Below, piece by piece: positions 46,025-57,273 of a stretch of DNA of 64,000 bases. The position numbers were made by a program, and so were the translations under genes. The notes under the pieces are model-generated. The model did not search any database. It was not told where the DNA came from and saw nothing but the letters and a program-made list of their open reading frames with translations. Source of the DNA: Clytia hemisphaerica (Eukaryota; Cnidaria; Hydrozoa; Leptothecata; Clytiidae); NCBI GenBank assembly GCA_902728285.1, contig CACVBU010001128.1, positions 1-64,000 of the forward strand, written 5' to 3'. The stretch's first letter is position 1; each line of letters opens with the position of its first letter.

Positions 46025-46687
46025 AAACATGGAGCATATATTCCCAGACGGTGTCAATCGAACTGTTCGATTATCGAACACTATCGAGCGATAGCTGTTC
46101 GATTACCGAACCCAATCGAACACCTATTGAACCGGGAAAACTTTTGTAAAGTTCGATGACTGTTCGATTATACAATTATAGTTCGATTAAATCGATTTAT
46201 ATATACCTTGCCGCCGAATTTTGTATTTATATTCCGAGGGCGTATTGGCGGCCGCCCACGGGCCATTCTCACGGGCCATCCTGTATCTATCCCATCGGAT
46301 TGGACAAGCTGGAGCTTTTACAAGCTCTTTGTTGGTCGTTTTTAAAATTTGTAAAAAAAAATTCTAAACTTTTATTACTTTCTTTAAAGAAAGTATCATC
46401 TCTATTATTTCAAATGATCAATAATGAGTGAAGCATACGGTGCCTGTGTTTTGATTATAAACAACCTAGAATCAATCCGACACAATCATTGAACCACATC
46501 GAGCTTTCATCGAACCACATCGAACTTAAATCGAACGGTCGTGGCTTCTTCATAAAGACGAAAGACAGATCTGGACTTATTTCGTACTTTCCAGTCTCTT
46601 GTTCGTAGTTTTTCTGACTTTCTGGTTCTTTGTGAGTTATTTTCTATGTTTTCTAACTTATATACTAAATGACTTACCGACAGATCG

Positions 46688-46772
46688 CCACCGGTGGGAT
46701 TCGAACCCACTAAAAAAATGCAAAGTTCCGATGTCTTGAAACCCATTGCCTTATCCACTGCGCCACGGATTC
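46688..46772 (-). repeat. tRNA-like pol III sequence (probable SINE head or pseudogene)
   Basis: The minus strand reads GTGGCGCAGTGGATAAGG (A box), an anticodon-arm region with TTCAAGA, then GTGGGTTCGAATCCCAC (a perfect T arm with B box). The acceptor stem pairs at only about four of seven positions and the anticodon stem is poor, so function as a tRNA is unlikely. Confidence 0.5.
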
Positions 46773-46920
46773 ATGCCAGGAAAGTGTTTCTGACAGCTAT
46801 TTATATTGTACAAACTGCAGACCAGACTGTATTAAGAGAAAATCACAAAAGAGTGCTTTCGAGCTCCAACTCTAACCCTAACTGATAATAGCCCAATTCC
46901 TAGCTAATCTGATATACGTC

Positions 46921-47378
46921 AGTCTGGGAAATCCTCTCAATTGCACGCTTATGTTCCGAGGCCGTAAGCGCGCAATTGCACGGTTATCAAAATGGCAGAA
47001 TTTTTTATTTTTAATTACACGCTTATCGAAATTGTTCTGAAACGGGCGGTAAGCGTTAAGCAAGATTGACGGATGACGGCTTTTGCGGTAAGCGTGTAAT
47101 TGCACGCTTTAAAATTTCCTATATTTTTGACACGTAATTCCTTCCGCTCTGTTGAATTTCAAAAGCCTAGGGCAGTTTTACTCAAAATTATCGTAGAAGA
47201 AGATTCCGTAAAAATGGATTGCCCGTTAAACCATGCCTTCGCCCGAGAGAGAATTCTGAACCCCTTGAAATCCCTAAGCAATTTCAACCGGGGCGGGAGC
47301 GGGCGTAAATTATAACCATGCAATTACGCGCTTACGCCCTCGGAACATAAGCGTGCAATTGAGAGGATTTCCCAGACT
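46921..47378. mobile_element. 458-bp inverted-repeat element
   Basis: AGTCTGGGAAATCCTCTCAA at the left is repeated in inverse at the right, and pairing continues for about 60 bp (GCACGCTTATGTTCCGAGG, GTAAGCGCG). Internal AATTGCACGCTTA motifs occur in both directions. A 5-bp TACGT duplication is possible with slightly extended ends but is not certain. It is nested in the 46044-50212 element. Confidence 0.7.
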
Positions 47379-47422
47379 ATGTACGTAACCACACCCAAAC
47401 CACACCCATACCCAACCCTACC

Positions 47423-49904
47423 ACGACCCTGCCGGTGCACCCGACAGTCGGGTGCTGTCGGGTGTTTTGTCGGGTGCTGAAATTTCTAAATTTGCGAAAA
47501 CACCCGACAAATAGTGCACCCGACAGTCGGGTGCTAAAAATTCCTAACTTAGTGAGAACACCCGACAATCAACACCCGACACCGCCTGATGGGCATTTGG
47601 CGGATTTACGCCCTATACTATTTCCCGCCATCTTTTCCGATGCCGTGGGGCGTCAGTCAAATGATATGAACATCATCGGCCCTTATATAAAGCACTATTT
47701 CTCGTCACCGGCGGAAAAGGGCCGGCGTGTAAATTGGATCAGCGATGGGTTTAATAGAGATCTTCGAGTCCTAATCGGTGAAGGTGAAAAAAGTTTCGGG
47801 GGCAGGAAAGTGACGAAAATTCTGAGGTAGAGAAAAATAAGCTTCGGCGTAATAATAAGGGCAATTATCACCCAAACTCGAACCCAGTCCCTTAGTTTGC
47901 TTTTTTAATTTATCATTCTGATATAGCGCTCTTTTATCCGTGGAACGATTGCATCGCGTCCATAAGTAAAATTAAAAAGTGCGATATGCAAGTGGCTCTG
48001 GGTACGAGTTTGGGCGCAACTTCGTCCCGTCTATCCTAGGTTTTTTTTACGTTACTAACTACTGATCGATACGATAGAAACGCCATACCTGACATTAACC
48101 TTTACCTCTGAGGGCCAACCTCTCATTTCAACTTAATCTCGATATATTTTTTTTTATTTAGAGTCGCAAATAAGAGAAAATGAATCAAATAGCGATAACA
48201 GGTGATCACTTTTAATTTGATATTTACATTTTAGTCGTAAAAAAATTGCCGTGTCTTTCTTTTGATTCTCTACTTTGATCATATCAATGTTTCGATATTC
48301 TTAAATTCCAGTCTGCACTCGATGGTCAATCTATTTCTCCGTGTTTAGGTTTGAGGCATGACATCCCACCCACTCGCTTTTTTCTCTTCTTTTCTTCGTT
48401 TTTTAGACATTCTGATGATGACAAACGGACACACGGACGTACTGGTTTATCCAGGTAAGACGTTAATTACCTTTAATATCATGATATAAATAGCTCGATC
48501 TCATCTGATATTTAGTTTCATAATGACGTAATGTCCATGGCGTTCTAAATGGCCTGTGGAGATGCGTAATTCCGGAGAGAGGAATGGCTTTTTTTAAATT
48601 AGTTACCCTATGGATACTTTTAAAAATATTTTATCAGGCTTATAATCTCAGACATAATGTGCAATGGATATTAAAGCTGTGGATAGACAAGAGATTCAAA
48701 ATCGTGAAGGCGGGTGGTAGTCTATTAATAAATCTTTCTACTTTCTATCTCCTTCAGAAAGAAAACAAAGGGAATGCATTGATGATCAAATGGCCTTATA
48801 TATAATTTATTATTTTACATATTTTTAATTGTATGTATTTAAAAGATTGTCTGTAAGACCATGTTCAGACGTTACGGTCTCGTATCATTCCGGTATGGTT
48901 TCCGTGAGTGTTTCCACGATAGTGTTCATATTGGTTTCGGAGCGTTTCGGAGCAAGAAAACGGAGCAGTTCTGTTCCGATGAAAATAGTGGAAAGAAACC
49001 GTTCCGATCTGCTTTGCTTTGTAACGTCTTCTTATTTTCTTTTTTTCAAATTTTGGCGTTATTCACACTTGTTTCAGAACCGTTTCGTTTTGGAACGATA
49101 CGGAACCGTGACGTCTAGAACATGGTCTATATTATACAAAGGTTGTTGTCCAATTTTCTTCTTTTAAGCAACACACACGTTGTCCCCAGCCATCCAAACA
49201 GTTTGTATGTACCGTACGCATGTATGCAATGGTTGTATAAGAATAAGGGGTACGCTAAAAAGATAGAACAAAAAATTCGGCATACAAGTAGCTTTTCGGT
49301 ACAAAATGAAAACCCAGGTGATATATAGCGTCCAGTTGACGAAGTTACTCAATCAGCTCAGATAAATTGAACGTCATTTAAGAGTTTAATGACACACGAT
49401 TTTCAGGTAGGTAGAAAACCTACCTAGATAAACTTAATACCCAGAATGGATTTTTGCCTACCTAAGTACTAGCGAAGGTTGCGTTGATTTGGTGACTCAT
49501 TGATGAAACATCTCTATTTGTCTTCATCGTTGTGTCGTTGTTTTACAAGTCGCTCATCACGCATGAATGAATAAAAAGAAAAAAAACGTTAATCCATGAA
49601 CTTCTCCCAAGAACATCAAAACCCGAATATCAGAAATCACATTTTTTAACTAAAGAGATTGGTTTGACGAAAGAGTAATTTCGTCAAAAACGCCGCGCGC
49701 CCACTACGGGCGGGGTGGCGGTAGTAAAAAGAACCCGTTTTTCCGCCCTTCGGAAATCGCCACCCGCCCGTTACATGTCGGGTGCTGTTAAGAGCGTCAA
49801 AGATATAGCACCCGACAAAGTGCACCCGACTGTCGGGTGTTAAAATTTCTAACTTCAAGCACCCGACAACAGCACCCGACTGTCGGGTGCACCGGCAGGG
49901 TCGT
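47423..49904. mobile_element. 2.48 kb hAT-like element, 8-bp target duplication
   Basis: Ends ACGACCCTGCCGGTGCACCC and the exact inverse, flanked by an exact ACCCTACC duplication (47415-47422 and 49905-49912). Subterminal GTCGGGTG/CACCCGAC motifs occur about ten times in both orientations, as expected for transposase-binding sites. I recognise no transposase in the interior, so it is non-autonomous. A 267-bp MITE (48858-49124) is nested inside. Confidence 0.8.
48858..49124. mobile_element. 267-bp MITE nested in the hAT-like element
   Basis: GACCATGTTCAGACGTTACG at the left is matched in imperfect inverse by CGTGACGTCTAGAACATGGTC at the right; pairing extends for about 35 bp. TA-containing flanks are present but the duplication is not clean. 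Confidence 0.6.
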
Positions 49905-50737
49905 ACCCTACCAGATCGCCTGCAGGTCCTGATGACACTATTCCCGCATGCCGGATCTGAAAAATAGATACATGTCTTTCGTCTTTATGAAGCCTTCACC
50001 CAATCGAACTCATCGAACATCAATCAAACTTCATCGAACAAAGAACACTCATCGAACTAAATCGAACTTATCAAGAAATTTTTCGTAAAGTTCTTCGATA
50101 GCTGTTCGATCGGGTTCGGTAATCGAACAGCTATCGTTCGATTTTGTTCGATGAAGTTCGATGGTTCGATAACGAAAATCGGTTCGATAGGGTTCGGTTG
50201 GACACCGCTAGGATATTCAGGGCCAGGTCCAGGTGTTTTCAAAAATGAAAATCCAAAATTTTGTGGATTGAGCTTGTTGGCCCGGATATCATTGGGTCAA
50301 AAGTATGTTTTGCCATTTTGGCCTGGACATGAACCAAAAATGTTTGGGGTTAGTTTGGGCCATACAGTGGGTCGTGGAAAATCAAAACACAAAAACAAAA
50401 TGAAGTTTAAAAAAGGCACTGCTGCCTTTCTGCCTTTGTTTGTGCCTGTCCTTTGAAGGCTGTGGCTGTTGGACATAACAATGGGCATAAAAAATTGTTA
50501 CCTTACCAAGCCAACTCTTCTAAGTAAAATAAAAGTGGCTGACTTTAACACCAGTAAACAAGGTGACAAAAAAGTTGATCGATGTCAATGAAAATTGATC
50601 CTGTTTTGAATGAAAAATCAAAATGTCAAAAATCCCTCCAAATTGAAATTTCGTGCAGATTTTATTCGGGGCTGGGCGGAAAAGGATATGGCGGTTTACA
50701 CTCTACCGCCCCTTCTCCTTGAACGATATCATTTCAG

Positions 50738-51370
50738 GCAAATTTTTTTTTCGTGAACGGACGGAAGTATCTTCGACGGTCAGAAGTATCTTCGACGGTC
50801 AGAAGTATCATCTTTTGACGGCCCATTTTCCCTTTCCTATCTTTCACCTTATCTGTTTTTTCTACTTTCTGAGACTTAGTTTCTCATTTCTGACTGAGTT
50901 TTCATACCTGTCAATCATTTGTCCATCAATTTCGACCTGTCTAATTTTCACACCGAGTGGGATTCTAACCACCACCAAAGAAAGACCTTCAGCTTCGGAA
51001 GCCATCGCTCTATCCGTTGAGCCATCGCCGCACAGCAAACTCACGCAATTCATAACATATTATACCGAACTGGCAAAAGACGGGGGTAATGTTATTATAA
51101 TATGGGTAAAAGTACCCCTTTTTTAAACTGACTGAAATTCGAGCCGTTACTAGCAACCCTGCGGGGCCCAAGGCGCCGAGTATGCACCCGGCACAGTGAC
51201 AAGCCGTTACTAGCAACCCTGACCCTACCTAATTGATTGGTAATGACCCAATACCCCCTGAACCACGGAATGACGGATAGGAAAAATTAAAAATGATACT
51301 TCCGACCGTCAAAAGATGATACTTCTGACCGTCGAAGATACTTCCGTCCGTTCACGGAAAAAAAATTTGC
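50738..51370. mobile_element. 633-bp foldback element enclosing a tRNA-like sequence
   Basis: Left arm: GCAAA, a T run, then CGTGAACGGACGGAAGTATC and CTTCGACGGTCAGAAGTATC; the right arm (about 51293-51369) is its inverse. The left arm has a 19-bp tandem duplication (TTCGACGGTCAGAAGTATC twice) that the right arm lacks. TCAG flanks both sides (50734-50737 and 51371-51374). A tRNA-like sequence lies inside at 50935-51030. Confidence 0.7.
50935..51030 (-). repeat. tRNA-like SINE head inside the foldback element
   Basis: The minus strand has GATGGCTCAACGGATAGAGCG (A box), TTCCGAAGC (anticodon-arm-like), and GGTTAGAATCC (B box with one change). The variable region is long. It is not a canonical tRNA; a tRNA-derived SINE or pseudogene is likely. 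Confidence 0.45.
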
Positions 51371-51374
51371 GTCA

Positions 51375-53100
51375 GAGCCCTTAAAAGTAAGTATAAATAT
51401 CCAAGAATGAGAAAAAATTCAAATTTTCAGTCAAAATTCCCATCACGAAAATGCTTAAGGTAACCACAAATGTCCAAATATCTCAAAAACCGCTAAGTGT
51501 CACATATCAAACCATATATGTTTTGAAAACTACAGACACTAACCTTTTCAAAAATGCTGGAGTTTCGATGTGACACTTAGCGGTTTAAAAGTTCAAATTT
51601 TGCCTGCATTTTCCAAGCTACAAATCTCAATTTTCATGAAAAATCTCAAAAGAAAGTCAAAATTTGAAGTTTACTATTTTCTAACTCATGTAATGTGACC
51701 CTAGAGCTCTACTAATACAAAAAATGTAAGAAATACTATCTTGTTGTTCTCCCACTCCCTATTTCCAAACTTTTGTCCTCTGGGCCCAGTGTGCGGGGGC
51801 TATATGAATTTCGTAAATTTTGTCCATTTTTTGAAATTAGTTATTTTGTTGCAACGCTTCGAGAGACTATTTGACCAAAATTTCAGCCAAAATTCACTTT
51901 TTGACTTTGAGGGCAGGGAGTCGATTTTCGAGGGTGTCAAAAAGGATCCCTTGTGGCTCTCACATTCCCGGCACCCATTTTGCCTAAGTAACAATAAAAA
52001 AGTAACTATGGCAATCATCCAAGATACTGTATTTATATTGAAGATTCTATGAAAGAAAGACATCTCTAAGCTTAACGAATCGATTACATATAACATTGAT
52101 TCTTTGGATAGTATAATGACTAATGTTAAATATATTTGTATTTTGATAAAATTAGATCGTCACCACCATAGGTTAAATATTTCATTGGAAGTTTAACCGT
52201 GGTGCGATACCTATCCATTTGGGCGATGCTATCTTCCGTTAGAAGGACGTAAATGACCTCATATGTGCAGATTTTACAATCGTGACGTAGCGACGGTAGA
52301 ATTCCAAACATAAACGGACGATTACATCTTGGGCGTATCTCTCCACCAACATCCTTGAAAGTTCATTCGCTTTAAGTGTTCACTAGTTTTTATTTTCTTG
52401 CCATTTTCAAGCAAATGCTTAAATCCTCACATATCATATACCGTTGGAAAGACAATTCAGAGCACTTGGCACTATAATTTTTGAGAAAAATCATTAGAAA
52501 AATTTAGAAAATGAAGACGATATCGACGTTTTTTTCCAAAATTCATTGTCGTAGAGACAACCTTGTTCCCTGCGCATTTCAGATCGTCACATTCGCCACA
52601 TCGCTTTAAGAGCAGAGCGTAGAAATGGATGATCTGTTATAAGATCAACATTTCAATTTGAACCAAACGTTAGTTCTATCAGAGATTTGGGAAAAGGAAC
52701 CTTACATCACGCGTACATCATTTGCGATGTTGCCAAATATTCGGCTTATGATGGATAAACGTTAATTAAAAAAAAGAAGTAAGGGTGGTCCATCTATCGA
52801 TTTGTGCGCTCGAATAAGACATTTTGGCTTTTTGTGCAGGGAAGTCATCATATTTTTCTGATCTAATTTATATCTCTTAATAAAAGAAGGAAAACAATAT
52901 TGCAGCAAATGATGGAGAGGAAGCAATTATTGAGGGGTAGTGAACACAAAAATATTTTTTCACATTTTCAACAGATCCATTCCATTTCCATTTTCCATTT
53001 TATCTTAGGTTCCTTGAATGGATGTGATTTTCTGTTGTTTTTTGACAATATCTTACATCTGGAAAGTATCAGAGCACAACCATGTTTTTATATTTCAAAA
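51375..53100. other. no recognisable gene
   Basis: AT-rich sequence with short reading frames only. A GTGACACTTAGCGG motif is repeated in inverse near 51490 and 51570. Nothing else could be supported. Confidence 0.5.
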
Positions 53101-53116
53101 TGCTCTTATTTTTTAG

Positions 53117-53719
53117 CCTTTCCGAATTATGAAATAGCAGCAACCTATATCAGAGAGAATGACAAGGAAAACTTCCGAGAGAATGATTTTTCTAATGAAG
53201 TGAAGAGTTTTGATGATCCAATGTTGGTTTTATCGGACAGCATTGGTCATCTCGAGCGTCAAACGACAAACAGAAAACACAGAAAATTAGACGAAAATCC
53301 AAACAAAGCAGACGACTATGTTAGCGGTGGTTCTCAAAATGGATAAAGCTTGGACGAATCGAAAGTTTAACATTTAGAATCAATGAAGGATACTGACTTT
53401 GATGAAGAAGAGCACGAGAGGAAAAGAAGGAAAAGAAAGAGGAGACGGCGGTCGACGCTACGTTTAACTGCACCGTGTGTTGAATCTAATGGCCAAGTTT
53501 GTCGCTGGCTTCTTGTGGATGGCGAGCTCAAAGTATGTTTGTGAACGAGTGCCTACCATTACTTGTAGTGATTTCGTCGATGAACATTTATTTAGATCCG
53601 GCGGAATTTTGAAGCTTCTGTATTTTAGCTATCCAACAAGGCTTCTCACTTTAAAGCAGGGGTACATTACAGTGATAAATCAAGAACAGAAAAAATATTT
53701 GAAGGAAACTCAGATTTAA
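53117..53719 (+). pseudogene. broken copy of a cysteine-spaced secreted-type protein
   Basis: One frame runs from a TTTTTTAG acceptor-like site (53116) through an acidic stretch to a strongly basic run (RKRRKRKRRRR, a furin-like site) and a Cys-containing segment with CRWLLVDG. This frame contains two stops (TAA at 53344 and about 53365). The Cys segment then continues in the +1 frame (CERVPTITC) after a shift at about 53529-53536. Joined by eye, the cysteine spacing (C-x7-C-x12-C-x7-C) nearly equals that of the intact reading frame 53927-54214, so the two are probably paralogous. The family is not recognised. Confidence 0.5.
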
Positions 53720-53926
53720 TATCTGGGTTTAGAGAGGTACGCAGATGGCTAAAAACAAACATGATATTATTGAATGGAAGCTAATGTAGAAGCGATTATC
53801 GAAGTGCCTAGACTTTTTACTTTCCTCAAAGTCATAACAATATTTATTTGTATTTAAACCAGAAGCTATAGTATATGACACAGTGTAAGAGACACTTTTT
53901 CAAAAGAAGATCTTGACGTTTGAAAG

Positions 53927-54214
53927 ATGGGGTTTCAAAGAAAGTTAGAGCTCTTTTGGTTGTTTTGCATCTTTAGTCTCCTCGCACATAACACGAACTG
54001 TAATAGAATTGAACAACGACCGTCGCAGAAAACGATTGACAAAACAATCACAAAGGAACAAGAACGATACTTTTTGATGAAGTTTTCAAGGAACACTTTG
54101 CGCAAAATTAGTTGCATTCCCAACAAAAAGACAAAAGAGTGCAAATATGTCATGGTTGAGGGCGTGATTAAATACCTTTGTCAAGATATCAAATCTTTAA
54201 TTGTTTGTAACTAA
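53927..54214 (+). CDS. small secreted-type cysteine-rich protein, 95 aa
   Basis: The protein starts MGFQRKLELFWLFCIFSLLA, a typical signal peptide, with likely cleavage near N-x-C-N. The mature part is basic in the middle and ends with a C-x8-C-x12-C-x8-C pattern (CKYVMVEG in the centre) right before the stop. It stands about 200 bp after a broken relative, suggesting a tandem duplication. It could be a secreted peptide or growth-factor-like protein, or an isolated exon; no family is recognised and expression is unknown. Confidence 0.45.
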   Translation: MGFQRKLELFWLFCIFSLLAHNTNCNRIEQRPSQKTIDKTITKEQERYFLMKFSRNTLRKISCIPNKKTKECKYVMVEGVIKYLCQDIKSLIVCN

Positions 54215-56171
54215 TTTTTTAAACCCTTTTATATAAAATTTTGAAAATTTTATTGCAGTATTTACACCGTGTCGAAAGTCTCTGAAAGGGTCCAAAAATC
54301 ACAAATTATCAAAACTTGCGAGTCACTCATATACTCCCGTCATGCATGCGGTCATAAATTCCCCTAATTTTAATCACTTGAAAATTTTGGCTGAAAATTG
54401 GAAAAAATGGTCATAAAAAAGTCAGGATCGAAATTCAGCCTCTCAAAAGGTCGACATTTAAACTTCAGACATAAGCTGTCACCTCGGAAACCTATCATCC
54501 CACGCGCCGGGGTTTCACCAGATTAACCTAAATTTAACTTCTGTGCTCTGATTTTTGCATAAGGCTATAATCGCTAATGAGAAAGTGATTAAACATAGTG
54601 CCTATTGTATAAAATATTTCTTCTCCTCTAAATGAAAATTTCCAAATAATAAGAAGTCGTGATATTATAAGGGGACTATTAAAAAGGGACTTTTTAATTC
54701 AAGATGCTCGATAAACGGTAACGATGAGACTTATTTAATATGTGTTTTGAGTAAAATAGAAGCTCATTTCTGTGGTTATAACCACGAAAAAGTTGCCACT
54801 AGACTGACTAGAGGTGGAGCTGTTTCTGACCCCATGTCACTACGCTACTGTTAGGGAGCCAAAGTGGTACACATACATACTGTGTCCACCCTCGACTCCA
54901 TGGCTTATCTAACCCCCTTACGCTATTGATGATTCTGATGGACGCGTTGACGGGGGATATAAGCCCTGGGGCACTTTAAAAACGAAAGTACTTTTAGGCA
55001 TGTACGCGAAACGTATGTCGATTAGCATAATCCCGCCATTTTACAAATTCCGAGAATTTGAAAAAATCAAAACAAGCTAAATATGTAATGAATGGCTGAT
55101 GTAAATAGTAAATTTAAAAGTCAAAGACAGATTCTCAACATGAAGAAGTTGAAGTATGAAGAACTCTTGGCAAACCAATCAATTGACAAAATTGCAAAAT
55201 GTCATTTAAATGAAACTTGATTGGCAGAGAAAGATACTACGAGACCTTGATAAGCAGTCTATCCCTGCACTGAGCGAACTGGAACTGCTTGTAAAACGAT
55301 TTTTTACAGAAAGACAAATGGAAAATAGTTTAAAGATTCACTCAAAAAGACCCTCTGCTGTCCACATATAATTGTTTTGCTTGAACTGATTTCCAACAGC
55401 AATCTTGCATGTTTCTTTATAATCTGATCACTCGTGATGAATGACTGACTGATGTTTATACATTTTGACATCTATCTTGTCCATGACCATGGGCATCAGG
55501 AGTATGAAAAAGAAAAAAGCATACATCTCCAGTGATTGCTTGACTGGTAGTCAAAATGAACTGATCGGTGAAGAAGCTTTTTCAGAAAAACTTGAGACTA
55601 CGTACAATACAAACTCTCTGCAAAAATGTTCTGGTTATGGTTTATCCAATTAAAAGCTTGGCAATTATGTGAACAATTCTAATCAACTGATGAATGTGTA
55701 AAAGCAAGAAACTTCAAGTATTGAAAAAGAAATAAATCTGTTTCTTTAATGTTTACCATGAAACAATTCTTTAAACATATCCTATTACCAGACTGAAAAT
55801 TTATTTATATTGACCGTAAATGTCAAAAAGTATACAAACTAGTATGGTACAGTGTGTATATTGGACTAAATTTGACAAAAAATGTTGAAGCTGGAAGTAG
55901 TTTTTTTATCGGGATAAAATTTATGCAAACATATAACAAATCTGTCATCTAGATTATCAATTATGACATGTTAGACTTTTTTGGATTTCAGTTGAATTTA
56001 TTCTGACCTAAAGATTATGTTTCACTGTCGTCATCATGTTCTGATTTGCTACATAACAAAATTTTTGGAAAGTTTTCCATAGAGTCTTCAGTTTTTAACC
56101 TATTTTGAGGATAAAATCAAATAGGAATACAGTCTAAAGTAACATTGACAGATTTTTTTTCATAAGCTGTA
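54215..56171. other. no recognisable gene
   Basis: AT-rich sequence without family matches. The reading frame at 55465-55653 is short and has no supporting features. Confidence 0.5.
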
Positions 56172-57273
56172 GGGAGATTCTACTCAAAGTTGTACATTGT
56201 CCTTTCCGCAACAATTTTTGATATAGCTATTCAAGGAGACGATCTGGCAGGGGTTTTATTGGCTTAAAGCTTCTACTTTACATGTGCCCCCATGGGAAAT
56301 TCAGTTTAAGTTGGCACCTGGACCGTCATTTTCAAAAATTTGAGTCCAAAGTTGAAAAAAGCCAATTTTTGGCATTTTTTCAAAAAAGTGCCCTTTGAAC
56401 TGAGACTGAAATGTACCATTTATAAAGGGTTCTATCATTACAGTGACTTGATTTCATACTCTAAAGGTATGGGGAAGGTAAATTTTTATATGATTTTTTT
56501 TCCTTCTTTGCTTCTAATAAAATCATATGGTATTTACTTCAGGTTTCATTTATGGCTCCAAATTTTGTCCTTTCCGCAACACTTTTGTTGTTTGAGTCAG
56601 AAAATTGTTTCTACTGTTGCTATTCCACCCAAAACAGGTTTTTTTTAAAAGCTCTTCTATCTAGCATTGACAGAATTTTTTTTAATTTTAAAAGGATGCT
56701 GTACTTGATCTAGAATTCATACATCTTTGGATGTCAATAAGCCATGGTCCCAAAATCTGTCCTTTCCGCAACGCTAAACATTTGTACGCAATTTTTTTCC
56801 ATGGGGTGTAGGGGCTTGAATTCTTTATTCAGTTTGCTAGCATTCTTATAAAGAAATTATTTTTATAAGTTTGGTTTCTGAATGTTGTGTTGTCCACAAG
56901 TAATCAAGGTTCAAACATGATGTCCTTTCCGCAACACTAATGTCCTTTCCGCAACACTTTTTTAAAACTGAATTTCTGAGTTAGTTTGGTATGTTTTTCA
57001 ATATATTTAGGTTTTTTGGACTATACTTTTAGTTCTTCCAATGTTATTCTTTTAATTTTTAACTTTTCATGAAGACATTGCATTGCTTTCTGATTTGTAA
57101 ACATTCAATTTTGAATGGAAAACGTTTGGCGTGCAGAGATAACTTTTTGTAAACAATCAAAATAAGAAATTTGATGTTGTGATGATAGTTCATTTTCTAA
57201 AGGGGTTAGCCTAACACAAATTGTTTCATATTTAAAAGTGTATCTTTTTCTTTAGATTAGATATAATAGTAAA

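Larger units (their letters stand above)
46044..50212. mobile_element. 4.2 kb TTCGATT-rich transposon carrying nested insertions
   Basis: It starts CCAGACGGTGTCAATCGAAC and ends with the partial inverse GACACCGCTAGG; ATATTC flanks both sides (46038-46043 and 50213-50218). The arms share a perfect CGATAGCTGTTCGATTACCG core and many ATCGAAC motifs. Inner arms near 46530-46575 and 49950-50020 share CTTTCGTCTTTATGAAG in inverse. Between them lie a tRNA-like sequence, a 458-bp inverted-repeat element and a 2.48 kb hAT-like element. No transposase is recognised. Confidence 0.7.

Noticed and set aside
46688..46772. Functional tRNA gene
   Set aside because: T arm and both boxes are present, but acceptor and anticodon stems do not pair well.
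48829..49167. 112-aa reading frame as a transposase fragment
   Set aside because: It spans the inverted ends of a MITE and shows no transposase motif.
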